From an uncultured Clostridia bacterium (GTDB taxonomy: Bacteria > Bacillota > Clostridia > Lachnospirales > Anaerotignaceae): a stretch of DNA of 8,372 nt. How positions within the stretch are numbered: the first letter of the stretch is position 1; each line of letters begins with the position of its first letter. Below, piece by piece: positions 1 to 4,880 of this stretch. The position numbers were made by a program, and so were the translations under genes. The stretch lies in assembly GCA_937919015.1 (NCBI GenBank), contig CALFPN010000015.1, forward strand, positions 1 through 8,372. The letters run 5' to 3'. The notes beneath the pieces were generated by a model. The model was not told the DNA's origin. It saw only the letters and a program-made list of their open reading frames with translations, and did not search any database.

Positions 1-508
1 GGAGCCCAATACCCAACTGGTAGTGTTGGCCCATTCCGGATTTTCCTGTATAACCGACGCTAACCATATTGCCGCTTTTCTTCTTCAATGGATTTCTGCA
101 CTCTCCTTTTGTTTTTCTCTTGACTTTTGCCGTTGATAAATTACCATTTTGGTGAGTTCGGCTTGAGTTCTGCGGAGATATCCCGTTGTATGGGGATACC
201 TCATCACCACTTCGGAGCCGCCCACTCTCATCCTGTGCCGTATTGAGACTGATTTGTTATCAGTAGAGTTTTGTCTTTTGACTGGAACACCTCAACCCAT
301 TCCGTAAACTCCATATCCTCTTTGAGTTTCCACCGCTATCTCTTTTTATATTGCGAGTTTACAGTAGCAAGAATTCTCGCTGACGCATACCACGGCTTTG
401 ATACGGCGCAAATGTGGCTGCGGATGATTTTCTGCATCGGCTCATCACACCTTATGGTTTTTCGCCCACTCAAGGACAGGAAAACTGTATGCTTTGAAAC
501 CCATAATC
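1..508 (-). other. Leftward-transcribed region without a convincing gene; short open frames only
   Basis: A strong minus-strand promoter at 558-586 should transcribe this stretch. I find no normal-length gene in it. The minus strand holds short frames: 510-445 (21 codons, begins MIMGFKAYSF, no Shine-Dalgarno), 437-336 (33 codons, begins MQKIIRSHIC, with AAGGTG about 10 bases upstream), 314-228 (28 codons, begins MEFTEWVEVF), and 231-85 (48 codons, begins MRVGGSEVVM), the last overlapping the previous stop by ATGA. A further frame is open from 256 to the window edge but has no ATG until 67. No family was recognised. Possible readings are a structured RNA, a string of tiny genes, a long leader of a gene outside the window, or the remnant of a frameshifted gene. 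Local dyads are present, for example TATCCC/GGGATA at 185-205 and CCAAC/GTTGG near 14-30. The assignment stays open. Confidence 0.4.
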
Positions 509-545
509 ATTAGAAAGAAATGATTTAATATCATTATTTTCTAAT
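509..545. repeat. Imperfect 16-bp inverted repeat at the predicted transcript start
   Basis: The arms ATTAGAAAGAAATGAT (509-524) and ATCATTATTTTCTAAT (530-545) match at 14 of 16 positions around the 5-base centre TTAAT. It lies just downstream of the predicted start of the leftward promoter, so it could be an operator or a 5' stem-loop in the RNA. It is too AT-rich to be a convincing terminator. Confidence 0.65.
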
Positions 546-557
546 ATCTTTGAGCGT

Positions 558-586
558 ATTATACCACACAGTATTTTTTCTGTAAA
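558..586 (-). promoter_or_regulatory. Strong leftward sigma-A type promoter
   Basis: On the minus strand, TTTACA (586-581) and a perfect TATAAT (563-558) are separated by exactly 17 bases, and TGG precedes the -10 (extended -10 form). Transcription would start near 551 and run left. The ATTAGAAA motif occurs on both sides, which suggests regulation. The box match is seen directly; activity is inferred. Confidence 0.75.
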
Positions 587-589
587 CAG

Positions 590-624
590 TTTTTTCTAAT
601 GTTCTATCACTTTTTTCTAATGTT
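590..624. repeat. 14-nt perfect direct repeat with 21-bp period upstream of the leftward promoter
   Basis: TTTTTTCTAATGTT occurs at 590-603 and again at 611-624, so the copies are spaced by two helical turns. They sit just upstream of the -35 box at 581-586. The core TTTCTAAT recurs inside the inverted repeat at 538-545, and in opposite orientation at 509-516. The arrangement resembles tandem binding sites for a regulator on one DNA face; that role is inferred. Confidence 0.65.
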
Positions 625-633
625 TGTGGGCAT

Positions 634-666
634 AAAAAAACACCATACATTCTCATGTATAGTGTT
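634..666 (-). terminator. Rho-independent terminator of the small HTH gene
   Basis: The arms AACACCATACA (639-649) and TGTATAGTGTT (656-666) pair with one mismatch and a 6-base loop. On the minus strand the hairpin is followed by a run of seven T (complement of 634-640). It begins three bases behind the stop codon of the HTH gene. Confidence 0.8.
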
Positions 667-668
667 CT

Positions 669-881
669 TTAGATTTTTGTACCATCTTCAAATTCAAAAT
701 AAAAATGAAATTCTGCTCCTAACAAATCTGCCATCTGTGCAAGTTCTTCTTTTGTGAATTTTCCGTTTTTCAATCTTTGAGAAAAATTTGACTGTGACAT
801 CCCCATCTTTTTACCAAGTTCCGTCACACTTACACCAGCAATATTACAAGCTGCTTTTACCTGCTGTTGTAATGTTATCAT
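669..881 (-). CDS. Small Cro/CI-type helix-turn-helix regulator (70 aa)
   Basis: This is a 70-residue protein, essentially one DNA-binding domain with no sensor or oligomerisation domain. The helix-turn-helix spans about residues 19-40 (VTELGKKMGMSQSNFSQRLK), in the style of phage Cro/CI repressors, followed by a helix and an acidic, aromatic C-terminal tail. The start is supported by AAGGGGTG seven bases upstream of the ATG. It has its own promoter at 930-958, a dyad in the 5' leader that could serve autoregulation, and its own terminator, so it is a single-gene unit. Stand-alone regulators of this size are common on integrative elements, where they control integrase or transfer promoters. 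Plausible targets here are its own promoter and the leftward promoter at 558-586. The target is inference; the fold is quite secure. Confidence 0.8.
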   Translation of the reverse strand: MITLQQQVKAACNIAGVSVTELGKKMGMSQSNFSQRLKNGKFTKEELAQMADLLGAEFHFYFEFEDGTKI

Positions 882-900
882 CCTGTCACCCCTTAATGCC

Positions 901-919
901 TACTATAGTATGCAAACTA
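901..919. promoter_or_regulatory. Candidate operator in the HTH leader
   Basis: TACTATAGTA (901-910) is a perfect 10-nt palindrome, and ACTAT/ATAGT half-sites recur in the adjacent bases to 919. It lies just downstream of the predicted transcription start of the HTH gene, a usual position for an autoregulatory operator. Function is inferred. Confidence 0.4.
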
Positions 920-929
920 TATTTCGTCT

Positions 930-958
930 ATTATACCCTACCATTTCCAGAAATTCAA
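930..958 (-). promoter_or_regulatory. Promoter of the small HTH gene
   Basis: On the minus strand, TTGAAT (958-953) and TATAAT (935-930) are separated by 17 bases. The predicted start near 923 leaves a leader of about 40 bases before the ATG at 881. Confidence 0.75.
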
Positions 959-1078
959 TGATTATTGTTTAATTTCAGGGACATTGTATTTCGACAATGA
1001 ATAAGTCAAGGGGTGTGAGATATGTTTTAAACTCCTAGTTGTACATTAGGATTTTGAGATAAATTGAAGTGATATATG

Positions 1079-1107
1079 AAAAAAGGTATATGCGAACCAC
1101 ATATACC
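1079..1107 (-). terminator. Rho-independent terminator of the pemK-like gene
   Basis: GGTATATG (1085-1092) and CATATACC (1100-1107) form a perfect 8-bp stem with a 7-base loop. On the minus strand the stem is followed by six T (complement of 1079-1084). It lies about 100 bases behind the toxin stop codon. Confidence 0.75.
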
Positions 1108-1139
1108 ATAAAAGATAATCTTTTTATTTAATTTAATGG

Positions 1140-1153
1140 GTAGCGTACGCTAC
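1140..1153. repeat. 14-nt perfect palindrome GTAGCGTACGCTAC
   Basis: The sequence equals its own reverse complement. It lies in the 3' untranslated stretch of the pemK-like gene. With the neighbouring palindrome at 1172-1185 it shares the pattern GTnGCnnnnGCnAC, and the centres are 32 bases apart, about three helical turns. A protein-binding site or a short RNA hairpin are both possible. Confidence 0.7.
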
Positions 1154-1171
1154 AATATAAAATAAAACTTG

Positions 1172-1185
1172 GTTGCTATAGCAAC
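1172..1185. repeat. 14-nt perfect palindrome GTTGCTATAGCAAC
   Basis: This is a second exact 14-nt palindrome. It has the same half-site pattern as the one at 1140-1153 but a different centre. It lies 20 bases behind the stop codon of the pemK-like gene. Confidence 0.7.
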
Positions 1186-1205
1186 AATATAATTTGGTAT
1201 CTTTA

Positions 1206-1787
1206 TTATACGTTATCCAAATTATTTTTGTCAATAGTGAACTTATCAATACCTACAAATTCCTTTAAAAATAATTTACTAATATTGTCTTGTAAGTCTT
1301 GACTTAATGTAATTTTTCCATCTGTTATTCCTTGTATTCTATACAAACGTCTAATACTAACAGATCTAATTGCATCTAATTTCGCATATGTTGCAACTCC
1401 ATTTGGCATTCCAGAAATAACACCAAGAGGTACAGCTAATTTATTAGAGGGTGGTTGAGTCTGTTTTGTTAATGGAATAACAATAAAATTCGTTCCTTGT
1501 TGTGCCCAAACAACACAAAAATGTTTACCAGTATTATCGTCACTTAATTCTGGAGCGATATTCATTCCTAATTGCACCAACACAATATCACCACGCCCAA
1601 TTTTATTGGGATATTTTTGAAATAAAAGATTATTCTCAATTTTATAATAATAATCTGTCTTCTCCAAAAGCCAATTAGTAAGTCTTACAGCTTTATCAGA
1701 ATCAATTTGATCTAATTTAGAAACCATTTGTTGTATTTTATTCAAGACAATATTCTTTTTTGTGCCATCATTAATTAGTTTTGGCAT
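1206..1787 (-). CDS. PemK/MazF-family toxin with N-terminal extension (193 aa)
   Basis: Residues about 63-180 form a PemK/MazF-like domain: GRGDIVLVQLG (64-74), the GKHFCVVWA strand (87-95), the hydrophobic strand ending in IPLTK (104-108) with the conserved Thr, and ATYAKLDAIRSVS (132-144). Family members are usually sequence-specific endoribonucleases that cleave mRNA in the cytoplasm. A single-domain MazF is about 110-120 residues; here about 62 residues, mostly helical and charged, precede the domain. Such longer PemK/MazF-like proteins are known in Bacillota. The basic residue normally found in an RPVLV motif is replaced by Lys-His in GKHFCVVW, so activity is not certain. GGAGGG six bases upstream supports the ATG. 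No antitoxin gene is visible next to it: the integrase ends 82 bases upstream, and the next gene downstream is the HTH regulator over 320 bases away. It is more AT-rich than its neighbours, which suggests acquisition. The family call is firm; the toxin role is inferred. Confidence 0.8.
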   Translation of the reverse strand: MPKLINDGTKKNIVLNKIQQMVSKLDQIDSDKAVRLTNWLLEKTDYYYKIENNLLFQKYPNKIGRGDIVLVQLGMNIAPELSDDNTGKHFCVVWAQQGTNFIVIPLTKQTQPPSNKLAVPLGVISGMPNGVATYAKLDAIRSVSIRRLYRIQGITDGKITLSQDLQDNISKLFLKEFVGIDKFTIDKNNLDNV

Positions 1788-1816
1788 AACATACCCTCCA
1801 ATCCAATCATCAGTAT

Positions 1817-1845
1817 TCTAATTATATTATATACCAATAATCGAC
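1817..1845 (-). promoter_or_regulatory. AT-rich promoter-like segment for the pemK-like gene
   Basis: The integrase-pemK gap on the minus strand contains GGTATATAATATAAT, with two overlapping TATAAT boxes. No good -35 box stands at the usual distance; TTGTCG is 15 bases upstream of the second box. The gene could also be co-transcribed with the integrase. Confidence 0.4.
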
Positions 1846-1869
1846 AAAAAGATAGGAGAATATATTTTT

Positions 1870-2772
1870 TCATAAATTCATCAACGGGCTTGCCATCACA
1901 GCCATATCAAGAATATCATCATCCTTCATTGATTGCAAATACCGTTTTGTGATAGAAATATTTTCATGTCCAAGAATCCTAGATAAAGAATACACATCAA
2001 GTCCATTTCTCACGTTCATCTGAGCAAAGGTGTGTCTGCAGGTGTGTGGACTGCATCGGATCTGTTCATTGACATGAGCTGCCCTTCCACATTCCCTGAC
2101 AACCCTCTCAATGGCTTCAATGGTTAGTTTTCTCCCCTTCTGGCTCAGAAAATAGTATTCTGCCTGATATCGTTCTTTTATGTACTTCTCCCTCTTGGCT
2201 TCATATTTCAGCATTGATTTCCTGAGTGCTGGTGATATAGGTACAAGCCTTTGTTTATTCCCTTTGCCATGAATCAAGATTGTTCTTTCCCTGATATCTG
2301 CACACTGAATCTCACACAGTTCAAAATTTCTGATACCAGTATCAAACAGCATCATCATGATACACTTGTTCCTTGCATCCAGAAAATTTGTGTATCCGTA
2401 TACTGCCAGCATCCGTCTGACTTCTTCCGTTGTGAATGTTTCAATGATAACTTTTTCCTCTTTCTGAAAAGGCACTTTTATCACAGGATTGATACTGATA
2501 TATTCTTCATTCTCAAGATATCGAAAGAACATCCTAAGATTTTTTAGGATACTATTGATGTATGTAGGTTTCAATCCCAGACTTTGTTTGTATTGGATGT
2601 AGATTTTCACATGGATACGTTTCACTTCTTCGACTTCTGTGATGTTGTACTCATTTTCAAGCCATTTAAAAAATAGTTTGTTGTTGTTCCTGACGCTTTT
2701 TATTGTTCTTTCAGTGCGGTTTCGCAGTTTCATTTCAATCAAAAATTCGTCAAGTAGTTTGGTTAGATTCAT
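1870..2772 (-). CDS. Tyrosine recombinase / integrase (300 aa)
   Basis: This is a XerC/D-type tyrosine recombinase of normal length. Residues about 1-95 form the helical N-terminal core-binding domain, and residues about 113-295 the catalytic domain. The full catalytic set is visible: Arg148 (DTGIR), Lys170 (HGKGNKQR), His243 and Arg246 (PHTCRHTF), His269 (LGHENIS) and the nucleophile Tyr278 (ITKRYL). It should therefore be active in site-specific strand exchange, integrating or excising the element. AGGGGG seven bases before the ATG supports the start, but that Shine-Dalgarno is buried in a 17-bp RNA hairpin (2780-2818). The gene starts about 160 bases behind the yebC stop, with all accessory genes on its other side, the usual layout of an element end. 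No excisionase gene was recognised. The recombinase call is very firm; the extent of its element is unknown. Confidence 0.95.
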   Translation of the reverse strand: MNLTKLLDEFLIEMKLRNRTERTIKSVRNNNKLFFKWLENEYNITEVEEVKRIHVKIYIQYKQSLGLKPTYINSILKNLRMFFRYLENEEYISINPVIKVPFQKEEKVIIETFTTEEVRRMLAVYGYTNFLDARNKCIMMMLFDTGIRNFELCEIQCADIRERTILIHGKGNKQRLVPISPALRKSMLKYEAKREKYIKERYQAEYYFLSQKGRKLTIEAIERVVRECGRAAHVNEQIRCSPHTCRHTFAQMNVRNGLDVYSLSRILGHENISITKRYLQSMKDDDILDMAVMASPLMNL

Positions 2773-2779
2773 AAAAATA

Positions 2780-2818
2780 CCCCCTAATCATAGTGTGTCG
2801 TACACCATAATCAGAGGG
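2780..2818 (-). promoter_or_regulatory. 17-bp hairpin covering the integrase Shine-Dalgarno
   Basis: In minus-strand RNA, CCCUCUGAUUAUGGUGU (from 2818-2802) pairs without interruption with ACACUAUGAUUAGGGGG (2796-2780), using four G-U pairs, around the 5-base loop ACGAC. The 3' arm includes the AGGGGG ribosome binding site of the integrase. The stem is followed by UAUUUUUAUG, so it could also work as a terminator or attenuator for transcripts coming from yebC. In the opposite strand the wobble pairs become A-C mismatches, which points to a structure meant for leftward RNA. Confidence 0.7.
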
Positions 2819-2832
2819 CTTTAGAACATCAT

Positions 2833-2868
2833 CACTGAGCGGTTTTTTATACAAAAATCAGTGTATAA
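2833..2868. repeat. Two overlapping, mutually exclusive inverted repeats in the integrase leader
   Basis: CACTGA (2833-2838) can pair with TCAGTG (2858-2863), and TTATAC (2847-2852) with GTATAA (2863-2868). The two pairings overlap and cannot both form. They might be integrase or excisionase arm sites or alternative RNA folds. Each is only 6 bp, so chance is possible. Confidence 0.4.
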
Positions 2869-2895
2869 CGATGCATCTCGATTTTAAGAATATTG

Positions 2896-2924
2896 AATTT
2901 ATGCTGTTTTTGCATCTTTTTCAA
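2896..2924 (-). promoter_or_regulatory. Candidate promoter of the integrase gene
   Basis: On the minus strand, TTGAAA (2924-2919) and TAAATT (2901-2896) are separated by 17 bases. Transcription would start near 2889, giving a leader of about 115 bases that contains the hairpin over the ribosome binding site. The -10 match is moderate. Confidence 0.45.
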
Positions 2925-2939
2925 CGAATATTTATTCGT
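2924..2939. repeat. Perfect 7-bp dyad across the yebC stop codon
   Basis: ACGAATA (2924-2930) and TATTCGT (2933-2939) are exact inverted arms around TT, and the dyad includes the last codons and the stop of yebC. It marks the border between chromosomal genes and the integrase side. It could be part of the attachment site or a weak terminator stem. I found no second copy at the left of the window that would prove an attachment duplication. Confidence 0.45.
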
Positions 2940-3660
2940 CCCAGTTATGGTAAACGTTCTGAACGTCGTCATCATCATCCAAGAGATCCAGCAGTTTATT
3001 CATTTTCTTGATATCTTCGTCAGATGTCAGTTCGGAATATGTCTGAGGGATCATAGTTACTTCCGCACTTGCCATGGGGATGCCTGCTGCTTCCAGAGCT
3101 TCGCGAACTGCGGAGAAATCATCGGGAATGGTTGTGATTTCGTAGCTGTCTTCTTCTGCTGCGAAGTCTTCCGCACCAGCATCCAGCGCAGCCATCATCA
3201 GTTCTTCTTCATCCATATCCACTTCTTCTTTATCGATCACGATCAGACCTTTTTCATCAAACATGAAAGATACGCAACCGCTGTTGCCCATGTTGCCGCC
3301 GCCTTTTGTGAAGGCATTTCTTACGTTGGCAGCTGCACGGTTTCTGTTATCTGTCAGCACTTCTACGATCACTGCAACGCCGTTGGGGCCATAGCCTTCG
3401 TATGTTACTGTTTCGTATTCCACGCCTTCTTCGTTACCTGCTGCTTTTTTGATACTTCTTTCGATGGTATCGTTAGGCATATTATTGGATTTACATTTCG
3501 CAATAACGTCACGCAGTTTGCCATTTACCGCAGGATCGGGGCCGCCGCTTTTTACAGCAACCTGAATTTCTCTGCCCAGCATTGTGAAGATCTTACCCTT
3601 CTTTGCGTCGTTTTTTTCTTTTTTATGTTTGATATTTGCAAACTTAGAATGTCCAGACAT
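2932..3660 (-). CDS. yebC: YebC/PmpR (TACO1) family protein (242 aa)
   Basis: The protein starts with the family signature MSGHSKFANIKHKK and has the expected length near 240 residues. Conserved pieces are KNDAKKGKIFTMLGREI (16-32), NMPNDTIERSIKKA (60-73), YEGYGPNGVAVIVE (87-100), NRNRAAANVRNAFTKGGG (105-122), and an acidic tail DDDDDVQNVYHNWDE. The family was first described as transcription regulators (YebC/PmpR); the mitochondrial homologue TACO1 and recent bacterial work point to a ribosome-associated role that helps translation of proline-rich stretches. Which role applies here cannot be told from sequence. The frame is open up to 3687, but the start at 3660 is chosen because the family begins with MxGHSK and GGAGGAGGG stands six bases before this ATG. 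It has its own promoter at 3694-3722, behind yigZ. The integrase begins about 160 bases downstream. Confidence 0.95.
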   Translation of the reverse strand: MSGHSKFANIKHKKEKNDAKKGKIFTMLGREIQVAVKSGGPDPAVNGKLRDVIAKCKSNNMPNDTIERSIKKAAGNEEGVEYETVTYEGYGPNGVAVIVEVLTDNRNRAAANVRNAFTKGGGNMGNSGCVSFMFDEKGLIVIDKEEVDMDEEELMMAALDAGAEDFAAEEDSYEITTIPDDFSAVREALEAAGIPMASAEVTMIPQTYSELTSDEDIKKMNKLLDLLDDDDDVQNVYHNWDE

Positions 3661-3693
3661 GTGGAACCCTCCTCCATAAAATTTCACCGATAT

Positions 3694-3722
3694 ATTTTAT
3701 CACTTTTTCCCCTGTAATTCAA
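3694..3722 (-). promoter_or_regulatory. Promoter of yebC
   Basis: On the minus strand, TTGAAT (3722-3717) and TAAAAT (3699-3694) have a 17-base spacer. It lies in the 73-base gap between yigZ and yebC, so yebC can be expressed on its own as well as by read-through from yigZ. Confidence 0.65.
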
Positions 3723-3733
3723 GGAAAATCGCC

Positions 3734-4393
3734 TTATTCTCCTTCCAAAAGAGATAATCTCCCATCCTGCCATACGCCATACAGCTCTTCCAGCAGGGTA
3801 AAGGGCTGCTGCCCGCGAAAAATTTCTGTCATCTTTTTCTCGAAATCCTCTGCATTGTCGGTCTCAACCAGTACGATATATTCCACCTTATCCGTATAAA
3901 CGGTATCGAACAGCTCATGTCCATCCTGCAGGATTTCATACTGCACCTTACCGGAATCCGTATAATCGGCCACAACGGAATATCTGCGATAGAGCACCAG
4001 CTCCGCAATGCCCGCCGCAAGGATGCCTTCCTTGGCAGACTTGCCATAGGCCCGCACCAAGCCCCCTGTGCCCAGCAGTGTGCCGCCAAAATAACGGGTC
4101 ACCACAATGGCTGTATCCTTAATATCCTCGCCCTTCAGAACGCTCAGAACAGGCATACCGGCTGTGCCCTGGGGCTCGCCGTCATCACTGAAACGCTGCA
4201 GCTCATTTCTTTCCCCGATCTGGTATGCGAATACATTATGGGTGGCATTCCAGTATTTCTTTTTCATTTCTTCAATAAAAGCACGGGCTTCCTCCTCTGT
4301 TTTCACAGGGCGAACCGTTGCGATGAAACGGGATTTTTTCTCCACAATCTCCGCTTCCGCCTGGGCCAGAATCGTTCTATATTTTTTCAGCAT
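3734..4393 (-). CDS. yigZ: YigZ/IMPACT family protein (219 aa)
   Basis: Residues about 15-125 form the UPF0029 (IMPACT N-terminal) domain, with the family signature DDGEPQGTAGMPVL (70-83) and the glycine-rich VVTRYFGGTLLGTGGLVRAY (97-116). Residues about 135-205 match the position of the C-terminal DUF1949 domain. Length and architecture are typical of bacterial YigZ (YvyE in Bacillus). Eukaryotic IMPACT modulates Gcn2 signalling; the bacterial role is not well defined, though a link to ribosomes or nucleic acid binding is often suggested. The frame allows a GTG nine bases upstream, but AAAGGTG stands six bases before the ATG at 4393, so that start is preferred. It is divergent from the small plus-strand gene pair and upstream of yebC in the same direction. 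Confidence 0.9.
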   Translation of the reverse strand: MLKKYRTILAQAEAEIVEKKSRFIATVRPVKTEEEARAFIEEMKKKYWNATHNVFAYQIGERNELQRFSDDGEPQGTAGMPVLSVLKGEDIKDTAIVVTRYFGGTLLGTGGLVRAYGKSAKEGILAAGIAELVLYRRYSVVADYTDSGKVQYEILQDGHELFDTVYTDKVEYIVLVETDNAEDFEKKMTEIFRGQQPFTLLEELYGVWQDGRLSLLEGE

Positions 4394-4432
4394 ACATTTC
4401 ACCTTTTCAAAATCAAATTTTTTCTAAATTTA

Positions 4433-4462
4433 ATCATACCACAAGTTTCTATGGCTTCTCAA
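4433..4462 (-). promoter_or_regulatory. Promoter of yigZ
   Basis: On the minus strand, TTGAGA (4462-4457) and TATGAT (4438-4433) are 18 bases apart, and TGG directly precedes the -10, an extended -10 form. Transcription would start near 4426, about 35 bases before the yigZ ATG. Confidence 0.6.
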
Positions 4463-4521
4463 GTCTGCGTTGCATGGAAACAGATTTTTTCGTGCATCCT
4501 ATCTATGAGGTGATCACATTG

Positions 4522-4695
4522 ATGAAAAAATACCATAACCTCAACGACCTGCTGCAGCAAAACCCTGCCGCACGGCGTTTCTTCGATTCTCTGCCCGATT
4601 ATGTACGGGAAACCATCGAAGAAAGAGGAGACAACATCCGCTATGACAGAGACCTGCGGGGCTATGCCGAAAAACTACTGAGAGGAGATGATTGA
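4522..4695 (+). CDS. Small acidic protein of unknown function, first of a paralogous pair (57 aa)
   Basis: The protein starts MKKYHNLNDLLQQNPAARRF and carries the pattern LPDYVRETIEERGDNI followed by LRGYAEKLLRGD. It looks helical and soluble, with no signal peptide or membrane segment. Proteins of this pattern occur in Clostridia, but I know no function. The frame extends to 4474, but GAGGTGA at 4507-4513 stands eight bases before the ATG at 4522; a TTG directly before it is also possible. Its stop is followed one base later by the start of a second gene whose product aligns without gaps at about 39% identity (19 of 49 positions), so the pair arose by tandem duplication. The downstream Shine-Dalgarno lies inside this gene, which suggests coupled translation. 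I found no clear plus-strand promoter upstream. Confidence 0.75.
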   Translation: MKKYHNLNDLLQQNPAARRFFDSLPDYVRETIEERGDNIRYDRDLRGYAEKLLRGDD

Positions 4696-4696
4696 T

Positions 4697-4879
4697 ATGA
4701 TGTTTGGGAAAGAATATCGGGACTTGGCTGATATGCTGTTAAACAACGAAAGGGCAAAAAAATTCTATAAAGACCTGCCTCAGGATGTGAAACAGACCAT
4801 CACGGAAAACGGCAATGAAATCCGTACCATGAGTGCCCTGCGCCATTTTGCAAAAACAGCCACAAAAACAGAAGCATAA
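4697..4879 (+). CDS. Small protein of unknown function, second of the paralogous pair (60 aa)
   Basis: This is a paralogue of the preceding small gene: FYKDLPQDVKQTITENGNEI corresponds to FFDSLPDYVRETIEERGDNI. Its C-terminal end is basic (AKTATKTEA) rather than the LLRGDD of its partner, so the two have diverged most at the tail. The frame also allows an ATG at 4688, overlapping the first gene, but AGAGGAG at 4681-4687 is too close to that codon and well placed (nine bases) for the ATG at 4697; a further ATG follows at 4700. Behind the stop there is a stem-loop (4881-4912) and then a strong terminator. The two genes form one plus-strand unit between minus-strand neighbours. Function unknown; no domain recognised. 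Confidence 0.75.
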   Translation: MMFGKEYRDLADMLLNNERAKKFYKDLPQDVKQTITENGNEIRTMSALRHFAKTATKTEA

Positions 4880-4880
4880 T

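Larger units (their letters stand above)
882..1205. other. Intergenic region between the HTH gene and the pemK-like gene
   Basis: No gene is visible on either strand. The segment holds, from left to right, the HTH promoter and leader dyad, a weak dyad CATTGT/ACAATG (982-999), the terminator of the pemK-like gene (1079-1107), and two 14-nt perfect palindromes (1140-1153 and 1172-1185). The bases from about 1000 to 1078 show nothing I can assign. Confidence 0.6.

Noticed and set aside
1..510. Group II intron or retroelement remnant
   Set aside because: I see no domain V-like hairpin, no intron boundary of the GTGYG type and no reverse transcriptase motifs.
271..513. Plus-strand open frame of 80 codons starting with TTG
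   Set aside because: There is no ribosome binding site, composition is unlike a protein of this region (rich in Cys, Phe, Trp and His), and it opposes the strong leftward promoter.
982..999. Dyad CATTGT/ACAATG as a terminator or operator
   Set aside because: It has only 6 bp, no T-run on either strand and no position relative to a promoter that would give it a role.
3661..3687. Longer N-terminus for yebC starting at 3687
   Set aside because: The extra nine codons contain the GGAGGAGGG ribosome binding site, and the family begins at MSGHSK.
2893..3717. Plus-strand open frame of 274 codons opposite yebC
   Set aside because: It is an antisense shadow of yebC, full of Phe, Cys and His from reversed acidic and Lys codons. 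The minus-strand frame has clear family motifs.
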